A DNA stretch of 64,000 nucleotides. It comes from Metellina segmentata. Lineage: Eukaryota > Arthropoda > Arachnida > Araneae > Tetragnathidae. Shown one piece after another: positions 19,875 through 33,100 of this stretch. The notes beneath the pieces were generated by a model. That model saw nothing but the letters and a program-made list of their open reading frames with translations, searched no databases and was not told the origin of the DNA. Numbering within the stretch: position 1 is the stretch's first letter; every line of letters starts with the position of its first letter. The translations under genes and the position numbers were made by a program. The stretch spans positions 73,224,278-73,288,277 of the forward strand of contig OX375873.1 in the NCBI GenBank assembly GCA_947359465.1, given 5' to 3'.

Positions 19875-22800
19875 ATGTTTTCCTGCGAAGTTTGCGGAGT
19901 TACTTTTACGCTCAACAAAAGCCTTTTGCGACATAACCGCGCTAAACACAGCGGTGAAGCTTTCTTCTCATGTGATGTTTGTGAATCGGTGTTTAACCGC
20001 AAAGACATTTTATTGCGCCATCGTAAGATTCACGCGAAAACTGTTCCGAATCGTGTTGCTGAACCATCGAGAAAACGCCAATGTGAAATGGATGTGCGCT
20101 CCAACAAAAGACCCCGATCCAACCTGCAACGAAGTGAAAGCGCTTTCGACGGAGTGTTGGAGACTATGCGATCGGAGAACTCTTCAGGATTTTTGGACAT
20201 TCGTCAGTTTCTGCTTGCTGCGGAAATGGATTTTAAAAACTATATTGAAGAAAATGTGCAACTTCGAGAAAGGAAAGTTAATTTTCGCCTGTTCTGCAGG
20301 TATCAAAAAACAACCGATGGTGGTTACATCGAAGATGTGAAAAATTTCAAAACGAAAAATGAAATTGTACTGCAAAGTACTAATTTCTCTGACTTTTACG
20401 CAGCCGCTTCAGATAAATTGTGCCGAGAAGCCTCGGAATTTGAACAGAAAGAGTCAGGATGGCGACTCGTTGAAATTTTAAACGTGGAAATGCGCATAAA
20501 TCGCTACAACCCGTTGCGAGCTACATCTTTTATTCCCTTGCCTGCAACGATACAGCACAAGCGTGCTGTCGTCAATGTCCAGAACACTGATGAGATGTGC
20601 TTCAAATGGGCTGTTCTATCAGCTCTCCATCCTGCTGCAGAAAATGCTTGGAGGCAAGCTAACTACGAGCAGTATGCAGATTCTTTGAACTTCCAAGGTA
20701 TTTCCTTTCCTGTAACCTTAAATAACATACCAAAATTTGAAAGACTTAATAACTTTTCCATAAATGTATATTCATATAACGCGAAGTTTAAATTGTTCCC
20801 CTTGTATGTCAGTAAACTAGTTAATTCCATTCATATTGATTTGCTATATATGAAATGTCATGACAATGCCCACTACGCGTGGATAAAAAATCTTTCACGT
20901 TTAGTCTCTTCACAATTTTCGAAAAATGAAAAACAGAAATATATTTGCCGTCGTTGCCTCAATGCGTTTGGTTCCCCTGAACTTTTGTTAAAGCACCAAG
21001 CTCTCTGTTCCGAGCATGATGCAGCGCGAGTGAAAATGCCGTCCGAGGAAACTTTCGTTTATTTTAAAAACATTAAACACCAGCAAGAAATACCGTTCAT
21101 CATCGTAGCCGATTTTGAATCATTAACCGAAAAAATTGATGCTTGTCAACCAGACCCTGGTGCTTCATACACTATGTCATATCAAAAGCACAAACCTGTA
21201 GCTTTTTGTTATTATATTATATATTTATATGGTTCATATAAAGCGCCTGTGGTGCACCGAGGTGTTGATGCACCTCAAAAATTTATGCAAATGCTTATGG
21301 CTGAAGCCAACGAAATTGAGGAAATATATAAGAAAGTCGTACCTTTGGAGTACCTTTCAACTGAGGCCAAAAATCAGCACTATGCTAAGTCTCTTTGCTA
21401 TCTCTGTGGTGGGGGATTTTCTGATGCAAATCCTAAAGTTTTCGAACACGACCATTTGACAGGAGCATACCGAGGGGCTGCTTGTAACACTTGCAATTTA
21501 AAACTTAAAATACCTAATTTTATTCCTGTTTTTATGCACAATTTGTCAGGTTACGATTCCCATTTCATCGTGAAAGAACTAGGTGTTGATGAAAAAACGA
21601 TTAGTATAATTGCTGAGAATGAAGAAAAGTACATTTCTTTCAGCAAGCAAGTAGGGAAAATACAGTTGCGTTTCTTAGATTCTTTTCGATTCATGCCTAG
21701 CAGCTTAGAAAAATTAGTTTCAAACCTACAGAGCGATGAGTTTTACAACATGAAAACGTTCTTTCCGGCTGTGAAAGTGGACCTGCTTTTGCGGAAGGGT
21801 ATATATCCATACGATTATATGGATAATGTTTCGAAATTCGATGAAAAGTCTCTACCGAATAAGGAAGCCTTCTATAGCCTCCTTAACGAAACTCATATAA
21901 GTCAGGAAGAGTACATGCATGCCCTTAATGTCTGGGAACAATTTGAATTGAAGAACTTAGGCCAGTATACTGATTTGTATGTCAAAACCGATGTTTTGTT
22001 ACTGGCTGATGTTCTTCAAGCATTTCGTAAAAGTTGTTTCGAGACGTACGGACTAGATATGGCCTGGTATTACACTGCCCCTGGATTATCCTTTGATGCA
22101 ATGTTAAAATTTACCGGAGTTCAAATTGAACTTTTAACAGATTATGAAAAATTGTTATTTGTGGAAAAGGGTATTCGAGGGGGGGTCTCTCAGTGCAGCC
22201 ATCGATACGCCCTGGCTAACAATAAATACATGGCTGAGTATGATGTGGAACAACCTGAATCTTACTTACTGTATCTAGATGCCAATAACTTGTATGGTTG
22301 GGCTATGAGTCAACATCTCCCTCTGAATGATTTTAAATGGGTGGATAATTCCACAAATATACTAAATTCAGCAGACGATGATGAATTTGGATACATTTTG
22401 GAAGTAGACCTGGATTATCCTTCTAAACTTCATGCTTCACACAATGATTATCCATTAGCACCAACCAATCAAATTCCTCCCGGTTGCAAAGAAAAGAGAC
22501 TTCTTCTCACTCTAGAAAATAAGACCAACTATATTGTTCATGTCAGAAACTTAAAATTTTATCTGCAGCATGGACTTATTTAAAAAAAAATCCACAGAAT
22601 TTTACAATTTAGACAGGCAGCTTTTCTGAAAACATACATTGATCATAACACTCGCCTCAGAGCAGCTGCAGTAAATGCTTTCGAGAAGGACTTCTACAAG
22701 CTAATGAACAATAGCGTTTTCGGCAAATGCATGGAGGATGTAAGAAGGAGAAAAGATATCCGTTTGTGCTGTAGCGCAAAACAAGCTGAGAAATTAATAG

Positions 22801-23480
22801 CTAAACCTAATTTTCAGGATAGAACCATTTTCACCCCTGAATTGGCTGCAATTCACCTCATTAAAACAGAAATTGTGTTTAATAAACCCATAGCAATTGG
22901 TATGGCTATTTTAGATATATCTAAAACATTAATGTACAATTTCTTTTACGATCATTTAAAAGAAAAATATGGACCAAACGTTCGTTTGATGTACACGGAT
23001 ACAGATTCATTTATATTAAAAATTGAAACTCACGACGTTTACGAGGATATGAAAGGTCAGCTTCATCTCTACGATACTTCAGATTACCCAATTAATAATG
23101 TGTACGGGTTGCCCCTAGTGAATAAGAAACAAGTTGGCTTAATGAAAGACGAATGCGTTGGTAATATAATGACTGAATTTGTTTCACTTCGTAGCAAAGT
23201 GTATAGCTACAAGGAACAAGGGGGTAAAATTATTAAAAAATTAAAAGGGGTTAAAAAATCGGCATTACAAAACAGAATATCTTTCGAAGATTACAAAAAT
23301 TGCGTGTTGCACGGAACTAAAAGTTTCACAACCATGCAAAGCATACGAAGTGTAGGGCATGAAATTTTTACTTCAAAAATGAACAAACTTGCCTTATCAC
23401 CCGGTGATGAGAAGAGGGTCGTTTCTGAGGACGGTATTTTCACTTACGCTTGGGGACATCATGAGATAAACTCAATTTAA
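19875..23480 (+). pseudogene. pPolB: Protein-primed B-family DNA polymerase with one in-frame stop
   Basis: The frame spans 1201 codons before the final stop, interrupted by TAA at 22581-22583. The same frame simply continues afterwards. Two C2H2 fingers open the protein (C4, C7, H20, H25 and C33, C36, H49, H53), and a third finger-like motif is near 357-380. The 3'-5' exonuclease motifs are VADFES (D413), GYDSHF (D561) and KTDVLLLADV (D706). A CYLC...HDH...CNTCN cluster near 508-545 resembles an endonuclease VII-type zinc site. Polymerase motif A is LDANNLYG (D802), and motif C is YTDTDS (near 1042). The stop falls between motifs A and B, so the truncated product would lack most of the palm and the thumb. 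In intact elements this enzyme copies the whole transposon from protein-primed ends. Confidence 0.93.
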
Positions 23481-24359
23481 ATGAATATGTTTTGTACAAT
23501 TGTATCTATATATACTTTCATAATTGTGTGTGTAAATAATTTGCATAATTATAAATATTATGGTATAAAATTGTATAATTTTATATAATTCTATATTTTG
23601 CACGATGTTTGTATATATATTCTGTGTTTCAATGAATATTTAAATCACGTGAAGTTTCACTACTGGTACTGTGACGTTTAAAAACATATTGTGATCAGTA
23701 CAACAGTTTTCATGTTTAGGAAAAAAATATTATACATCTACATTTTCAATAGTATATGTTGAAACTTCTTTCTTGTGAAGTATTTTAGGAAAGTGCTTTA
23801 AATAAATATATGTGATTGAAAGAAAAATTGTTGTGTTTTATTACTTGTATTATTTTTTTGTAACCTTTGATCTAGTTTGAGTATTCATAGTAAAAAAAAA
23901 ATAGATGAGTAGTGTTTTAAGATATCTATTTACACATCATGAGACAAATATAGTTTGAGTATTAATAGTAAAAATTTTTAAATATTGCTTAAACATTGTC
24001 ACATCAAGAGAATAATATAGTTTGTGTAATCGTGTAGTAAAAATATAAATATTGCTTAAAGATATTATATCTATTTACAGATATAAAGATTATGTGTAAA
24101 TCATAGATAAATAAATTTTAATTTATAATTTTTATATGCTCTTAAAAAAAGATTATCATTAATTATGAAGCAAATCTTTTATTATTTAAAATTAATAAAA
24201 TTAAATCAGTAATTGAATAAAATTAAATCAGTAATTGAATAAAATTAATGAAACAAAGTAAGAGTAAAGCAATAATATCAACCTTTTTCAAATAAACTAT
24301 CAATATTTATTGGAATGCACAAGTTACATACAATGAATGCACTAAACAAACATTTTGTT
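23481..24359. other. AT-rich gap between convergent polymerase and PC4-like genes
   Basis: This gap should hold the 3' ends of both convergent transcripts. AATAAA signals occur on the plus strand, for example near 23804. Loosely repeated strings ATAGTTTGAGTATTAATAGT and AAATATTGCTTAAA occur between 23870 and 24065. A 22-bp unit (TTAAATCAGTAATTGAATAA plus two) is repeated twice at about 24199-24242. No gene was seen. Confidence 0.6.
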
Positions 24360-25298
24360 TTACATGTCTTTAACATACATTTCTCTTACTCTATTAAAAA
24401 CATCAGTTGTGTTTAAGCACTCAAAAAAGTCACCAGATAAAATAATGTAAAAAAAGTTTATAATACCATGATTTTCTTTCACAAAGTTAAAAGCAAACTC
24501 TCTCCAGTTTATGGAATATAAGGCATGTGTAAAAAATTCACAAAAGCGTTCGTCAGCGCTCATGTTCATGCATGCATGTACGGATTGACTGACAATATCG
24601 TTTTTACATCCGATACAGTCTACAAGAATGTTTATATTTTTCACTATAGTATCCTTTAAGCACTTGCAAAGTGAATCTAACACATCGTACCAGCCTTCTG
24701 GATTGTCAGGATCTCCATAGTAAGGTTTGTAGCACTCATCGGGAAAATTCCCTTCAATTTCCTTTTTCACGTGATAATGCAGCGAATATTTTAAAAGTGA
24801 AATTTTCAAGAAGTCACTCACAGTTTCAAAGTGATCGCATAATTTAAAATATTGTTCTGAGTTCAGAAAAACACAATTATGCAGGAATTGAAGAGAACGA
24901 TCTTTTTTTTGAAAGACCCTTTGTAGGACGAGCTCTATTCTTTCACCATCGAAAAACTTCGACATACACACTTCCTTTTGGATAACTTGAACGTCAGAGT
25001 CAGCAGCATTTGCAAAAAAGTTGCTTACCTTTTGCATCAAGATATCCCATATTTTCGGATGCAGAGAGATACCTTCCTTCGTTGGTTGCAAAACTCCATT
25101 TCCATCCAAATCAAAATTTCGCACGTGAACTCGTGTGGAACCAATAAAATTGTTAATCACCACAAATAAGTTATTACCGAGAGGGAACATATTGTCGGCA
25201 ATGGCTTGCTTCGTTATTTTTGTAACATCCGATGAACTGGCTTGTTCATTAAAACGAACTCTTTTGCACATATTAGGTTGATTGCTAAAGCGTTTCAT
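24360..25298 (-). CDS. PC4-like domain protein of the Polinton
   Basis: This 312-aa protein is encoded convergently to all the others. Residues 37-92 run MFPLGNNLFVVINNF, then a VHVRNFDLDGNG turn, then PTKEGISLHPKIW. This follows the pattern of the PC4/Sub1 transcriptional coactivator fold, which binds single-stranded DNA. The remaining 220 residues have several cysteines (for example ICGCKND-type and LCKCLKD segments) but no recognisable domain. A single-stranded-DNA-binding role in the element's protein-primed replication, or a role in transcription, would fit. Both are inference. The frame is open throughout. The start lies 274 bp from the inner edge of the right terminal repeat. Confidence 0.7.
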   Translation of the reverse strand: MKRFSNQPNMCKRVRFNEQASSSDVTKITKQAIADNMFPLGNNLFVVINNFIGSTRVHVRNFDLDGNGVLQPTKEGISLHPKIWDILMQKVSNFFANAADSDVQVIQKEVCMSKFFDGERIELVLQRVFQKKDRSLQFLHNCVFLNSEQYFKLCDHFETVSDFLKISLLKYSLHYHVKKEIEGNFPDECYKPYYGDPDNPEGWYDVLDSLCKCLKDTIVKNINILVDCIGCKNDIVSQSVHACMNMSADERFCEFFTHALYSINWREFAFNFVKENHGIINFFYIILSGDFFECLNTTDVFNRVREMYVKDM

Positions 25299-25506
25299 TT
25301 TGGGTAAGATATAACTAACGTATTCTCAGGAACAAATTTCTCGTAAACCCTATCGCAATTTTCCACCAAGTGAAAGCAGGTTGTACAGCGTAATAACCAA
25401 AATAAACCAGTTTTGTAGCTACCATTGTTGCCAAAAGCAAGTAAAAATCTTTAACAACCAATGAAAATATTCCAAGCAGGATAAATACAACTCAAACCAA
25501 CTTCTT

Positions 25507-25626
25507 ACCCCCTTATGACATCACAACGCCATTGTAAACCCTATCAGACATGTGAGAACAAGTCCAACCCCCTTATGACATCACAGCGTCATTGTGAACC
25601 CTATCAGACATGTGAGAACAAGTCCA
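25507..25626. repeat. 60-bp tandem duplication at the inner edge of the right terminal repeat
   Basis: Two copies with period exactly 60 (25507-25566 and 25567-25626) each contain CCCCCTTATGACATCACA and CCCTATCAGACATGTGAG. They differ at three positions. The second copy overlaps the terminal repeat and the first has no partner at the left end. The plus-strand open frame at 25515-25721 is only a product of this repetition. Confidence 0.9.
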
Positions 25627-26294
25627 AGTTCGCGAAAAGCTACTCTGACGTCATACAAGGCACCGCAATGACGTCACTCCTGGCACCGCATTATGCTCAT
25701 AAAACGCATTTTCAGACATAAAACCGTTGCCATTCTGCAAAAGATAAATATTCCTGTTGCCAGATCCCAAACAGCTAAATAGAAAACAACTCAACTCACC
25801 CTTTAGTCTATGAATTCTTATTTAGCAGTAGGATAAAACAACTAAACTCAACTCTAACTGTGACGACGGCACCGCATTATGCTTATACCCTAAATTACAT
25901 CGTTGCCATTCCGCAAAAGACAAATTTCAGTCTATGACGTCATAATTAAAAGCAGTATAAAACAACTAAACTCTGCAATTATGACGTCATAATTACCAGC
26001 AGCATAAAACAACTAAACTCAACTCTAAAACTATGACGTCATAACTACAAGCAGCATAAACAACTCAACTCTACAACTATGACGTCAGTTCCGGTAACAG
26101 GAGAAAACAACTCAACTCAACTTCCGGTACATGACGTCATTTCCGGCAGCAGGAGAAAACAACTCAACTCAACATCCGGTATATGACGTCATTTCCGGCA
26201 GCAGGAAGGAAACAACTCAACTCCACTCGACAGCGGTGACGTCACTTCCGGCACCGCGGCACCGCTGAATTAGAACCGGCCTTTTCCTACTACT
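25573..26294 (-). repeat. Polinton right terminal inverted repeat
   Basis: This 722-bp arm is the complement of 12386-13108 with roughly a dozen to fifteen differences by eye. It carries nine perfect TGACGTCA octamers, including two places where the left arm has lost one base of the octamer. The shared order of subrepeats shows that the two arms were once identical. Confidence 0.95.
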
Positions 26295-27130
26295 CCCTTC
26301 TCACTCCAACTAGTTATAATGCTTTCAAGCGCAAGACAACGTCGTACGACTGCTGAAATAATATTGAGTTATAAAGGTAAAAAAAAATACATAAAAATAT
26401 CGAAACACCTCTTTCTATGTATTCCTACTGTAAATATTACTCAACCAAGAGTACTCTTTCATCTGTAAAACAACATGTTAATTCAAGAAACAGTTCCTGT
26501 TACAAGATATTTATATAAACATCAAAATATTCTTAAGATAAGTCACTTTTTAAGTTAAAATTGATAGCCAACAAAAGTCAAACTTTAGCCCTTCTCACTT
26601 CAACTTGATGTTATACTTGCTAGAGCAAATCAGCGTCCTGAGACTGCTATAATAATCATATATTTATAAGGGTTAATAAATTAAAATAGCGAAATACTTC
26701 TTTCTGTGTCTTCTTACTGTAAATATTACTCAACCAAGAGTACTCTTTCATCTGTAAAACAACAGGTTAGGTCAAGAGACAGTTCCTGTTACATGATATT
26801 TATATAACCATCAAAATATTCTTAAGATAAGTCACTTTTTAAGTTAAAATTGATAGCCAACAAAAGTCAAACTTTAGCCCTTCTCACTTCAACTTCATGT
26901 TATACTTGCAAGAGCAAATCAGCGTCCTGAGACTGCTATAATAATCATATATTTATAAGGGTTAATAAATGAAAATAGCGAAACACTTCTTTCTAAGTCT
27001 TCTTACTGTAAATATTACTCTTCCAACAGTGCTCTTTCATCAATAAATCTACAGGTTAGGAACAGAGGTAGTTTCTGTGACATCATATTTATGAAATACT
27101 CAAAAGGTAAGCCACCTCTTGATAAATATT
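26295..27130. repeat. Satellite array, right part, unit about 289 bp
   Basis: Units can be aligned by AGAGCAAATCAGCGTCCTG at 26622 and 26911, a spacing of 289. Each has TACTGTAAATATTACTC, a CATCTGTAAAACAACA block and TTAAGTTAAAATTGATAGCC. The two nearest units are about 95% alike, and the last one decays after about 27100. The uninterrupted junction AGCCCTTCTCACTTC (26587 and 26877) marks the sequence into which the Polinton inserted. Confidence 0.9.
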
Positions 27131-30100
27131 TCGTTTCTTAGATCGGAATCCTTTTTCTAAATTTCTTCGATGTACTAAAGAAATGTCAAGATGACAAACA
27201 TACTTCAGGTTTTTATATCTCGTAATAAATCATAAATAAAAGCCCGCTAACCGCTGATAGGCATTCATTCCCAACGTCTCTGATTATTACGAGAAATCAA
27301 AGAAAGCTCGACACTCCAGGACGAAAAAAAACTTTGAGTGTCGGAGGAAAGAAATAAAAGAAAAGACACACGGGCAGAAAAAACATTGACAGCGGAAGAG
27401 AACATGGTGCACTATTACGGATCGCCTCGTAATGTCTTTTTTATTAGGTTCAGCTTTGTTTCCGAATGTTGGTGGAGAGTCCTTGCGATACGAGAAAGTT
27501 TTGTACTTTCGAGTGCATGCTATTGAGCAGAACTCTTTCAGAAACGAATATTGAATTCAGGGTGGTTCTGAAGATGGATTGCAATGAATGGACTAGGGTA
27601 CACTTGAGCACGTGCAGGACTTGTGCACTGAGTTGTTTATGTTCGTGTTGGAATAAATAGTGAAATGTTTGCAAACACTTGGACCCTTTTTTATTGAAAA
27701 AGAAGCGTATTTCCCTTTCAAAGAAAGAGTGGACAAAACGTGTATTTTAAATGGATTTTTATTTCATGCTTTAATTTGTGCAATGAATCATGCTCGCAAA
27801 ATTTCAGTATTTCTTTCTCAGAAACAAATGTGGAGCATTACAAAATAAAATTAATGAACTTTATAAACGTTTTCTCTCGAAGCTTTTTTCCCATTCAATG
27901 ATTTTCCAAACTGGTTATAATAAGATATACTTAGTTAAACTACTATTTCTCCTGTTATTGTTATTGTATTATTATATATCCAATTGAAACCGATCAATTA
28001 ATAAATGTTATCACATTATACCATTAAAATTATTGTTATTTGCATTGTATACTCACCTTAACTGGTAAGTAATTACATAACGTTCTTCTACCTTCACATA
28101 GTTCTCAAGTCAAAAATTCAAAACTTTCTGTTATTCTGAAGTTAAATATGTTGGACTAAAAGGCCGTGTTGGAGGCAATCTACTATCAACAGTTGGTGAC
28201 AGTGAGGTTGATACGTTTATAAGATAGATAAATATGTGTACACTGCTTGCACAAAGTGGTCATAAAGTAATTTACAAGACACTAGAAGTAGCAATTTTTA
28301 AAGAATCTATGAAATTCGAAAATTTAGGGAAATTATAAATGTAATTGTTAAAGAATACAAACTCCGGATATAGGAAGGTAAAAATAATATATATCACGCT
28401 TTTATGGTTGGAGGTAACATATTCCATGAATTTCTAGAAATACACCAGGTCCTATTATTATGAGCTTTAGAGGAAGCACTCAAAGTGTCAGAAGTATTCA
28501 AGGAGTAAACATGAAGGAAATGAAGCAATTTCAAGTTAAATGACAGTTCACTTTAGACGAAATAAAAAAACCTGAAGTCTATATTTAATCACCAATCCTC
28601 TGTGCGTTCTCCAATACAAATAAAAACAAATTTAATAAGGAGAATAATTGATATTTCTTATTTATGTAGCAATTTATTCAGAACAGTTTCGTACAATGGC
28701 TTTTTCAGACTAGGCAATATTTTGGAATCCTCACTGTACAGTTATAATTTGAGGTATACTCAAACCCAGAAATATATTTCGGTTAGATAAAGAGATTGTT
28801 GGCCAGAAAGATGCTGCAAATTGAGATAAAAGTATTGTGTGTGTTTCCGCTTTTTATTTATAGCTTTAAATATTTCTTTATGTGATGCTATAATTTGAAC
28901 ACGGATGTTTTTAACTTACCATAAAATAATGCAAATAAATGACTGAAGATAAAATTTCTGTCATCGTAATTTGTTTCTGTAAATTCTAAATTAATTTGTG
29001 CATTCAATTTTGTACGTAGAATGTTTTATTTTTTCAAGCTCCGTGATTTTTCTAAACCAATTATAATGATATGCAATTAAGCCGGTGTTTCAACTGAAAC
29101 CTTTTTAACACACATCAGTAACTGTTATCACGATAGATTGAATGTCTTTACCGGAATGCATCTCCATCGCACAACTTTACGAAGCTCGAATTTAACACTC
29201 CAGAGAGGTTATGACAAGGAATCTTCTCCTGTAAGGTCTTACCAGTTTTGATAATGACGAGATTTTTCGTCATAATCCGTCATGCTAATTTTCAAAACTC
29301 CTAACACCACTGTTAACGTAACACTTTAATTATTATGACGAAATATAATGACGATTGTTTCATGATGGTAAGAGCTATATCTGGTAAGTTTTCTTCAAAT
29401 GACTAGATATCTCATCCATCAAGATCTGGTGAGTTTTGGTAATGATATAAGGTACTTGTCGAGACAATCGTCAGGAGAGTCAATATCAATGCTCTAAACG
29501 CTATTTGGGATATCTTTAGTAGAAGTCATTTTATTATCATTATTTTGCATAGCACAATGACCATATGAGAATTTCGGCTAGAGAAAAAGTAAATTCTCAC
29601 AATTACAACATTAAATTAAATTTTACTCTGCGCCAAGTTGACAATTGTTACCACTACAATTTAGTTTACACCAATGTATGGTATATATCTGTGTACGGTG
29701 GATGTTATCCCCCTTGATCATTGGCATCGATCACCATTTACGAGTTGTCAGAGACTCACTTTCTAGAGGATCCCTCTTTTTGTTCGGTACCCTACCCTGT
29801 CGACCGTGAGGTGCGAACTCTTTGGGGGAAAGACAGAAGGTCGCTCTGGTGACTTCTCTCTAGCGCAAAACGATACGCCACACAATACTATGAAAGGAAA
29901 GCGTCAGTCGTAAATGCCACGCAAGGCTTTATTGCTCAAGTTAGGTAATAAGATAAGGGCGGTTGGACATGCTGGCGAAAGATCCGTTCGAGGAGCCGAT
30001 TGGACAAATTTAAGCACCGCAGCGTAAAGGTTAATACATTGAATTCATTCAATAATATTGAGTTATTCTTTATTGCACAGAAAATAATTGTAACCAGCTT

Positions 30101-33100
30101 TTGTCAATTTCAGAAAAATACATTGTATATTCCGATAATAATCATGTATAGATCAACCCTTCAGGTGGTTTATTTTGGCTTCAGAAACCGCATTGTAGTG
30201 GCTAGTCTTTGATGCAAAAACATATTCCAAAATGTCACGAATTCCTTGTTAAGGAGCAATTATTTTTTCTACTTGGATTTTCCTTTCCTCTTGAAGTAAT
30301 GGGACATTTTTATCCCCACTAGATATATCGTCATTAGCTATGTTGACCAGGACTTAATCGAGTACTTTCCGTAATACTTTTTCGAAAGCACTTAGAGGGT
30401 TAACAATATTAGTAATATTATTTTGACTAACCATGATTGTACATGATACAATCTATTAATTTTACTGAACACAATCGTGCATTTTTCTTCGATTTTTACA
30501 GAAACAAGCAAGACGTTTTGATTGCCATGAAATACACAGAATAGATTCATACTTACTTCATAGATTCATTTATGAAGCAACACTTTTTACAGATATTCTA
30601 GATAATTGTTTCTAATAGTCAGCGGTTTTATCTCATGCTGGTGTTTAAATCTTCAGGCTGCTAAATCTATAGATAAAAGTTAAATAAATATTCTATATTT
30701 TTAACAAATGATTGCCTCAAGAATATAGAATGTAATATGAAAAAAAAAAATCCACCAAAAGGCAATTGTCAAAATTTGCATAAAAATATTCTGAATTAAA
30801 AGAGGACCTATTGGTTTTTGAGCTTCATCTAAAAATCCATTTTTTAAACACAAGCATTTGTACTTGGAGTTGTCGAAATTATTTTTCACGTTTATTTAAA
30901 GAGGTCAATTATTTACTGTAATATGAATTCACAAAAATGTTTATTATTTGATTTTTCATAACAAAAACGTTTGATTGTGAATGTAATTTGATGTGAACAT
31001 CATAATTTTCTGTTAAATGTATTTTTTCACAAAAAGAAGTGTTACGTTTCTCCTTAAAAACGTAATATGGAGCACTTCTCACATTCGGTGCATTTTCCAT
31101 ATTCCAAAGCAGATTTAGAAAATAATAGAATTTTTTTTCTCTGAAAGCATTCTCTATGGGAAATGACTGTTAATTTATAGAGGATAAATTATACTATTAT
31201 TATTTTTTGCCAATCTTTGTAGAGTTGAGTTGAGTTGAAATACTTTATTCACGGAAAATGCATCCGTGCAGTTTTGTCTTAACTCATACTTAGTTTTGTT
31301 ATAACTTGGCATTTAATTTATTCAAAACTACCAATTTTGCTAATTTGGACAATCTTTTAAAATCAAATGTCTTAGTGCGATAATGACCTATATACGGAAA
31401 AAATATCTTAAAATACCTTCATTTTAAGCATTCAGAAAAAAAAAGGATATTAAATAAAATATTTTTATAGGCTTAATTTTACATGCCTTACTAAATTGTT
31501 TTAATTTCATGCTTTCAAAAAACTTTTATAAATTTTTATAAATGTAAAAATTTAATCAATTTTAAAATAATTATGTATGATAAACAAATGCAAAACTTAA
31601 CTGGAGTTTCAATATTTATAAAAAAAATACTTATTCCCATTTAAAACTTTCAACTCAAAAACAGCGTATTACTTATATTATACCTGTAAGATTAGAATAA
31701 AGCAATTTTTGATAGAGATTGAACAACTAGATATTTAATTGAATAATTATTCTTCTAATCAACTCAACAAATTAATTTATATTTAATTTCAATGCTTCTG
31801 TTGAGATACTGACTTCCAAACATTTTGAATAATATAGTTTTATATACTATGTAGTTTATTTCTTGTTTATATTTACGGATTCTAATGTATATAAATAAAA
31901 ATACTGTTTGTACATAAATATTTTCAACCGATTTCAAGTTAGTTATCCATTTGTGTTTCTTCTAATGCAAAACCAATGAGATCCGCACCTTTTGTATCTG
32001 TCTTTCCCACGATATTTTGAAACAGCTGGATATAGTATTTTCATGAAATCTTGTAAAGTGTGAATACTTGCAGCAACTTAGAAACTGGACTTCATTGCAT
32101 CAGATTGTCTATCCGTTTTATATGTGATTTTAGGTTTTGTTGTTTGTGCAGAAAAAAATGTATTTAATGTTCTCTTAACATATTATAACTTAGCAAAATC
32201 ATCATATAAAAATTCATTTATCTACATTTATAGGTACTTTTCACTGTAAGAGAGTTAAATACCCATACTTAAATGAACCTTAATTTGGCAATTTTGGGAG
32301 AGCTGCAATGTAAATTGAACAAAACGATTACTCGGATGCTTTTACAGTTACACTTACTTACACAAGTATACAGCTAGAAAATAATTATTCCAAAAGAATT
32401 TTAATTCAAATATGCACTTCATTTATTTTAAGCCTTATTTTTCTTTTCGAAATGTAAATACTGTAAAAATATTTGGGATTCAGGTTGTAATGAAAACAAA
32501 TAATTCAATTTTGCTCTAGATCTTTATAGAAATTATTATTTTTTTACGATATTGCTTAAGATGAGTGTGATGTATTCATGTTTAAATGTATTCGTAGCAA
32601 AGCTATGAATCATCTTCAGTAAGTATCAGCTTGAGTATGCGCTATAGGTTAGTCATTTTTACTAATTGAGATGGGATAATTTTACAGGAAACGAACTTAA
32701 GATAAGGGGCTATCATATTCCCCAAAAAAAAATCGACTTCTGTAATAATCACCTCAGTGACATTTTCGTAGTTTTGTTATACAATAAGGGTTTGATTTAT
32801 TTGAATATGGGATGGATGGATATGCATTCATGCTATTCGTGTCCAAGTTAATTTAGTAAAAATTATAAAAACGTCAAAAAGCAATAAAAAAAATTATTTT
32901 TCTGACACTTATACCATATAGGCATTTTTCTGCGAAAGAAAATATTTATTATTATGGTCACCTTTCAGTCAACAGAAAACCAATACAAACCGAAAACGGT
33001 CTGTTATTAGTTCTGCTAGTGTTTAATAAAACAATAATGCACATGATATTCATTCTTTAATAAAATCAAATAAAACGTACAAAATGTGTACATACATTTG

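Larger units (their letters stand above)
12386..26294 (+). mobile_element. Complete Polinton/Maverick element
   Basis: The element spans 13,909 bp. It begins AGTAGTAGGAAAAGG and ends with the exact complement. CCCTTC is present on both sides (12380-12385 and 26295-26300) as the 6-bp target duplication typical of Polintons. Inside are the four hallmark Polinton genes (retroviral-type integrase, adenain-like protease, packaging ATPase, protein-primed B-family polymerase), the two capsid-type proteins and several accessory genes. Nearly all frames are open and the two terminal repeats look about 98% alike by eye, which suggests a fairly recent insertion. The polymerase carries one in-frame stop. 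The element is virus-like and could in principle have been packaged. Whether this copy is mobile is unknown. Confidence 0.97.
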
